Shown here piece after piece: positions 50,101-56,100 of a stretch of 64,000 bases of DNA. Below the pieces are notes generated by a model. That model saw nothing but the letters and a program-made list of their open reading frames with translations, was not told the origin of the DNA and ran no database searches. The DNA is from Bactericera cockerelli (taxonomy: Eukaryota > Arthropoda > Insecta > Hemiptera > Triozidae), in assembly GCA_024516035.1 (NCBI GenBank), contig CM044964.1, positions 17,737,084 through 17,801,083 of the forward strand, given 5' to 3'. The position numbers and the translations under genes are program-made. The stretch's first letter is position 1, and every line of letters starts with the position of its first letter.

Positions 50101-53100
50101 TGACCGGACCAACATCATCCTTAACTGCTGACTTCCTTCGGCTTAGCCGAAGACAAGCGAGGATAGTCACTGGCCTAATTACGGGACATTGCTGCCTAAG
50201 AAAACATCTGTACAATATGAAGATCTTTAGGGAACCTCCTATTTGCAGATTATGTAGAGAGGACGAAGAAACTGCTACACATGCAATCTTAGATTGCAAT
50301 GCCCTCTCAGAATGGAGAATAAGTATCATTGGGACCCTGAACCCAAGAGAAGCACTTATTCAACACAATCTAATCAAAAGACTTCTCAGACTTTCTGAGA
50401 AGCTTAAACTTGATTAGATAACGAAGCTAAATCTTCCACACACAAAGGGCCCAATGTGGCTGAGGTGTACGGGCAACCCAAACCTATAAGAAGACTTGGC
50501 TTTATGAAATGAAATGAAATGAAAATGCTATCCTAGGTAGATAAATACAAACATTAAATTACACGAAGAACAATCGCAGGAACTTCTAATAGCTTTACAT
50601 CTAGGAGATTAATTGGTTTGGGTGGGAAGTTTACTTGTGAACTTGGCCATCAACACTTGGCAGAAAGTTGATATACCTATGATGTACATAGAAATAGAAT
50701 ATATGTTGTGTACCTAAGAGTGAAAGCTCTGATTATGGGTGATTCCGACGCGGCTAACAAGATAAATAAAATTACCATTTTAAATATGGATTTTTTAAAA
50801 TGGAAATTTTATACACCAGGGCCGGGGCTTTTATACGCCAACGACTGTCATTGGCAGTCTCGTGTGGAAATGTCTCGAGCCTGGTAGGCACCATGTGTCG
50901 GAAGAAGAATGATGACATGTTTGTCATGTAATTATGTTTTATTAAATTGAATGTATATGTATAGGGTATTGGAATTTTAATATGTATGGATCTTTTTAGG
51001 TTCACACCCAACATACCTTTCAAGTAGGTATTCAATGGCTGAAATTCAAGCTTCTAAGCCATAACCACTGCAAAAAAAATCAAGTAGATTTCTGCATAGA
51101 AAAAACATAGAGATAATAAAATCCTTATGAACGGTCCTTAGTATGTTTACTAATCTTCTAATTATACATACCTACATGAATATAACTATATCATACAAAC
51201 CATACATATATGTACAATGTACATAGGTACCTAGAATGTTTTACATTCTACATATAAATACAAATCTCCTTTACAAGTAAATGTAGTGATGGTCTTCACA
51301 GAATGGCCAGCAGGTATAGAGAAACTCTTACGAGGTACGATGGTACAAAACCTGTATCCCATTCGATAACAGTTCCCATGAAAGTCGAATCAACTAATCA
51401 TTCTTCCGGCCAAATACATTTAATGCTTTTCAATTTGATTTGGAATTGTTTACGATTTACTTAAAGGATAACTAAATTGTTTACATTCTTATAGGGATTA
51501 AAACATAAAATGCATAAAAAAACATAAAATGCAAGAACGTAATTAGCTGCGTAATTAGAGTGTGTTCAATGGTATTAAATTGGTACCATCGATTGTAATT
51601 CTACGTTAATGAAGTAATTACTCCAGCCCAGAACTCTACTTATTCATTCTTTCTTCGGGTTAATAAGAGTTTATTTACACTCTAATAAAGTCTAATACCT
51701 CCAGTAGAACCTTCCAAACCTATGTCTTGCGGTTTCGGATACACGGCTTCCTCCCTTTTACCTATGTAAAACAGTTCATCTTAGGTAAATCTCTCTCTCT
51801 CTCTCTCTCTTCCACACCTTCTCTATCACTCCTCAGTTGAAAGTTATCAAATTTGTGTTAATCACTTTCGTGATAGCACAACTACTCAAATTCGCTTTAC
51901 TAAAATAACGCTGACACCGGGACTTGAACCGCCGACCTCCAGGTTACAAGTCCGTCGCATTATCGATCACTACTTAGATCGGTTGTTGGAAGGAAAAGTT
52001 CACTTGTGGTTATGAACCCATATACATATACCTAAACATTGTCAGTATAGTACCTACTCCAACAATAAAATTAGGTTAGATTGATGGCCTTTTTAAGAAG
52101 GTAACAACAACTAGGAGAGGTTAATTACTGAAGATATACATATCTGAGACTCATTTCAGAAAGCACTTTCACTCTCAAAATATCTTTTTAACCTATGTAT
52201 TTCGTTCATATAACGCCCTACGATTGAAAGGAAGATTTGGGGATTTTGAGAGCCCGAATTATAAAACAGGATTAGATTAACTAATTCTACATTAATCCAA
52301 GTTTGCCTGCATTGTGCTGGACGCGTCTTGAAAATTTAGGTGGGGCCAGTGCAATGTTAATCAATACGGGTGGAGACGCACCTTAATACATTACACGGTT
52401 TAAAGGGATATTTGGGGATTTTGGAGTCAAGAGTGTTTTCTAGAATGAGGTCCATCATCGGTTGTCTACGACGTGGCTGAACAACTAATTTACTACATAT
52501 CTGTTGTTGTTGTTGTAGCCAGCTTGGCTACAGCTGGAGGGATGAGTGATGGTCTCCAGCCAACTTTATTTCAAAGTTGGCTCGTTCTGAACCACATATT
52601 TCTATGTGCAATCAACCATCATGAGGACTTTGACTTTTCTCTATAAGCCATTATTAAACCCTTAGGAAACTGCAAGCTAGCCTGGCTTGTAATGGTTGGC
52701 TAGTCTGTTCTCTGTTTATAGTCTGTCTACTTCGACCTCACCTAATCATCCTTTTCTTCTGCCCCCAGGCTGACAAAGAGAAGAAGGTAAAGAAGAAGAA
52801 GTCCACCAAGGAATCCGATGCCCCCGCGGCCGAGGAGGCGGCCCCCGCCCCCGCCCCCGAGCCAGAGTCCGCCCCCGTCTCCAAGCCCGCCTCCACGCGC
52901 GCCTCCAGTCGCTCCTCCAGCAAGAAGGCGAAGCGCTCTGGCTCCACCGTGTTCTCCATGTTCTCCACCGGACAGATCGCTGAGTTCAAGGAGGTGAGTT
53001 GCTTTTTTTTTTTTTTTTTTTTTTTAATAAATTTTTTTGAACGTGGCAGGATTCTCCCAAGGGAGCTCTTCCACCCAACAGCTCAGCGCGATGGTTGAGA

Positions 53101-56100
53101 AAGTGAAATTTCTGCTACTCGAAAAAAAAAAAAAAAGTTCCCGTAGAATCACTGAAGTTAGGCAACATCCAGTGAGGTGAAGAATTTGTGATGCTGGCAT
53201 TCCGGCCCCACCCATTTCCTGCGAATGGAGGGTAACACCCCCGTCGTGTAGTTCAAAGCGACGTTAATCCCAAATTTAAAAAAAAAAACAACACGTGGGT
53301 ACAACACTAAGGCCGAAATTAATGGACAAAATAAGATACCAAGTTCAGACTAACATTTAAAGCAATACCCAAAATCTAGACTTAAGTGCACGGAGGTATA
53401 GTAAAAACGTGTATTAATGCCTCGTAAAAACAATATTGAAATTGAAACAAAGGGTGTTTAGATTTTTTATCATGAAAAGTCAGGTGGTATCCCTTACAAA
53501 CAACTGTAATATAGCCTTATCGATCAAGCTACTGGAGTCGGTTAAGAAAATTTAATAACACAAAGTCCTATTCTGCGCTACCTACCCACTAATTTGTTGT
53601 GATATAATAACACAAAGAAATTTCGAAATAATTTGAAATGGAAAACAATTGGCTTTTTTGTTTTACCTAATTAAAAAAAAAAAAAAAAAAACAAAAAAGC
53701 CAAGTGTTTTCTATCTTCAAATTATTTCGATGTTCACTTGTTTTACCAAGAGTTGTGTATAATTATAAGATTTTTCTGAGAACTTATATACTTCTTTGTT
53801 ATACAAAGAAAGTATAAGTAGTGCCTTATTTAGACTGTCAGCGCAAGACAGGTAGTCCCATTATGCCAACAGTTTAACAAAGCACCTCTTTATTTATTTG
53901 AGTATTTCACACAAAGAAACACACTGATTGATGTATATTTCCCTCCGGCCAGGGTTTCGCCATGATGGACGCCTTGTGATATAACACATTAACACAAAGA
54001 AACACAATTATTTATGTATATTTCCCTCCGGCCAGGGTTTCGCCATGATGGACGCCTTGTGATATAACACATTAACACAAAGAAACACACTGATTTATGT
54101 ATATTTCCCTCCGGCCAGGGTTTCGCCATGATGGACGCCTTGTGATATAACACATTGATTTATGTATATTTCCCTCCGGCCAGGATTTCGCCATGATGGA
54201 CGCCTTGTGATATAACACATTAACACAATTTTTTATGTATATTTCCCTCCGGCCAGGGTTTCGCCATGATGGACGCCTTTTTTTATTTATTTATTTTTAT
54301 TTAGAAACTCTTTATTACCAGAACATATATACAGACAAACAATGGTAAAATTAAATATAAAAAATTGACAGTATTAATAATATAAACAAGATAAAAATAA
54401 ATAAAATATATACATATGTCCTAACTAAAGGGCGGGGTTATTGCCTATGGCAATCTCTTCCACCAAACCCTTTGTGATATAACGCAAAGAAACACACTGA
54501 TTTATTCATATTTCCCTCCGGCCAGGGTTTCGCCATGATGGACGCCTTGTGATATAACACACTGATTGATGTATATTTCCCTCCGGCCAGGGTTTCGCCA
54601 TGATGGACGCCTTGTGATATAACACACTGATTGATGTATATTTCCCTGCGGCCAGGGTTTCGCCATGATGGACGCCTTGTGATATAACACACTGATTGAT
54701 GTATATTTCCCTCCGGCCAGGGTTTCGCCATGATGGACGCCGACAAGGACGGCATTCTCGGGAAGGCGGATCTGATCAAGATCTACGACACTGTCGGCAA
54801 GCTAGTGTCGGAGAAGGAGGTGGATGACATGCTGGCGGAAGCCACTGGCCCGGTCAACTTCACCCAGCTGCTGTCGCTGTTCGCCAACCGCATGTCGGGA
54901 GGCGCCACTGATGACGATGAGGTGGTGGTCGCTGCCTTCAAGGCTTTCGACGAGGGGGGTGTCATCAACGGAGACAAGTGAGTAGACGCCAGATTTATTC
55001 TGTCTGTCCCATTAGCTCAGAAAATATAATACTTTCCTTATTATTTTTTATCCCATAAAATATATATGACCTGTTTGACTGCTGGAGTAAAGGGACTTTT
55101 CAGTCTTACCTCGGCAGTATAAACAAGGTATATTCTATTCTATTCTATTATAGGATAAGGAAAGTAAAAAAAGTCAATACTCCCGGTAGCTCTGTCCCGG
55201 TAGCTCAGTGGTAAAGGCGGCACTCTGTGAATCCAGAAATTCCAGAGTTCGTGGGTTCGAAACCCAGCCGGGACATGACAAGTTATCCCCTCATTTGGGA
55301 TTTTTACCACATAATAATATGTCTTGGTCTTACTGCTAGAGTAATGGGGACTTAATAATCTTAGTCGGGCAATATAAATAAGGCGATATTATTGTTATTA
55401 TTACTCTGTGCCGGGGTGTAAACGTCGCGTTGATCTGGTAATCGTGGGTTCGAAACTTAGCCAAGCCAGCATCTATGACACATTGAATATACCAGTTCTC
55501 GTTCTATCACTAAGTAATAATAACACCCTTTAGTGGAAGGTAACCACCAGGCGAGGTTAATGCTCAAAACATTTTCTACCACCTAACCCTTAGATTCTTA
55601 TTATTCTTATCTTTATTAGAGGAAAAACTCATGCACTGATTGGGATTTGAACCAACGGATTACAACACTACCTGGATTACTAGACTAGCGTGTTAACCAC
55701 TTGACTACCAATGCAGATTTATTATGTCCCGGTGGTCAAGGTGTCGGTAATCTAGTGGTCGTGGGTTCAAAACCCAGCCGAGCCAGCACCTATGACACAT
55801 TGAAATACCAGTTTTTGTACTGTCATTGAAGTTAACACGTTCATGGACACTTTGGACATGAATGCCATAGCATTCACAAAAATCTAAAGGGGCATACAAA
55901 AATCTAGAATGCTACAGCAGTCATGTCCATGAACGTGTTAAGGAACATCCAGCGATGTTAGGACATGGGTGAGTGACTCAAATTTGAACCCTCGTGATGC
56001 TGGCTATTTCCGACCCAACTCAAGCTGGGTGAGGTTAAGTTGAGTTTGTGAGTTTCCAGCGAATGAAGGGTAAAACCCCCGTCATAATATAAGAATGCTG

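Larger units (their letters stand above)
46951..50525 (+). mobile_element. 5'-truncated LINE with reverse transcriptase and RNase H
   Basis: The element lacks its leader, ORF1 and endonuclease. It retains the linker, reverse transcriptase, RNase H, a C-terminal zinc knuckle and a 3' tail of (ATGAA)n-type repeats (50505-50525). It is split by an 844-bp DNA transposon (48548-49391). RNase H places it in the I/LOA-type group rather than with the R1-like element upstream. It is flanked on both sides by the 752-bp direct repeat. Confidence 0.9.
17118..52768 (+). other. Mlc2: Mlc2 intron 1, about 35.65 kb
   Basis: It begins GTAAGTGATC and ends CTTTTCTTCTGCCCCCAG. It contains nearly all the large transposons of the window: the R1-like LINE, the RNase H-bearing LINE with its nested transposon, the foldback element, and SINE families A to F. 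I found no convincing exon of another gene inside it. A candidate for muscle enhancers would be the less repetitive first few kb (17200-19800). Confidence 0.8.
52994..54720 (+). other. Mlc2: Mlc2 intron 2 with decoy 3' splice sites
   Basis: 1.7 kb. It holds T19 and A14 runs, a 5S-like SINE fragment (53135-53285), a hairpin (53624-53729), a SINE scrap (53512-53545), and from 53925 onward the tandem copies of the intron-exon junction, interrupted by a 190-bp insertion. Confidence 0.9.

Noticed and set aside
46199..51277. LTR retrotransposon reading of the 752-bp direct repeats with RT and RNase H between
   Set aside because: The RT is of the non-LTR type, RNase H lies C-terminal to it, there is no integrase or protease, and the internal element has a LINE-type tail. 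The direct repeats lack a primer-binding site and polypurine tract next to them.
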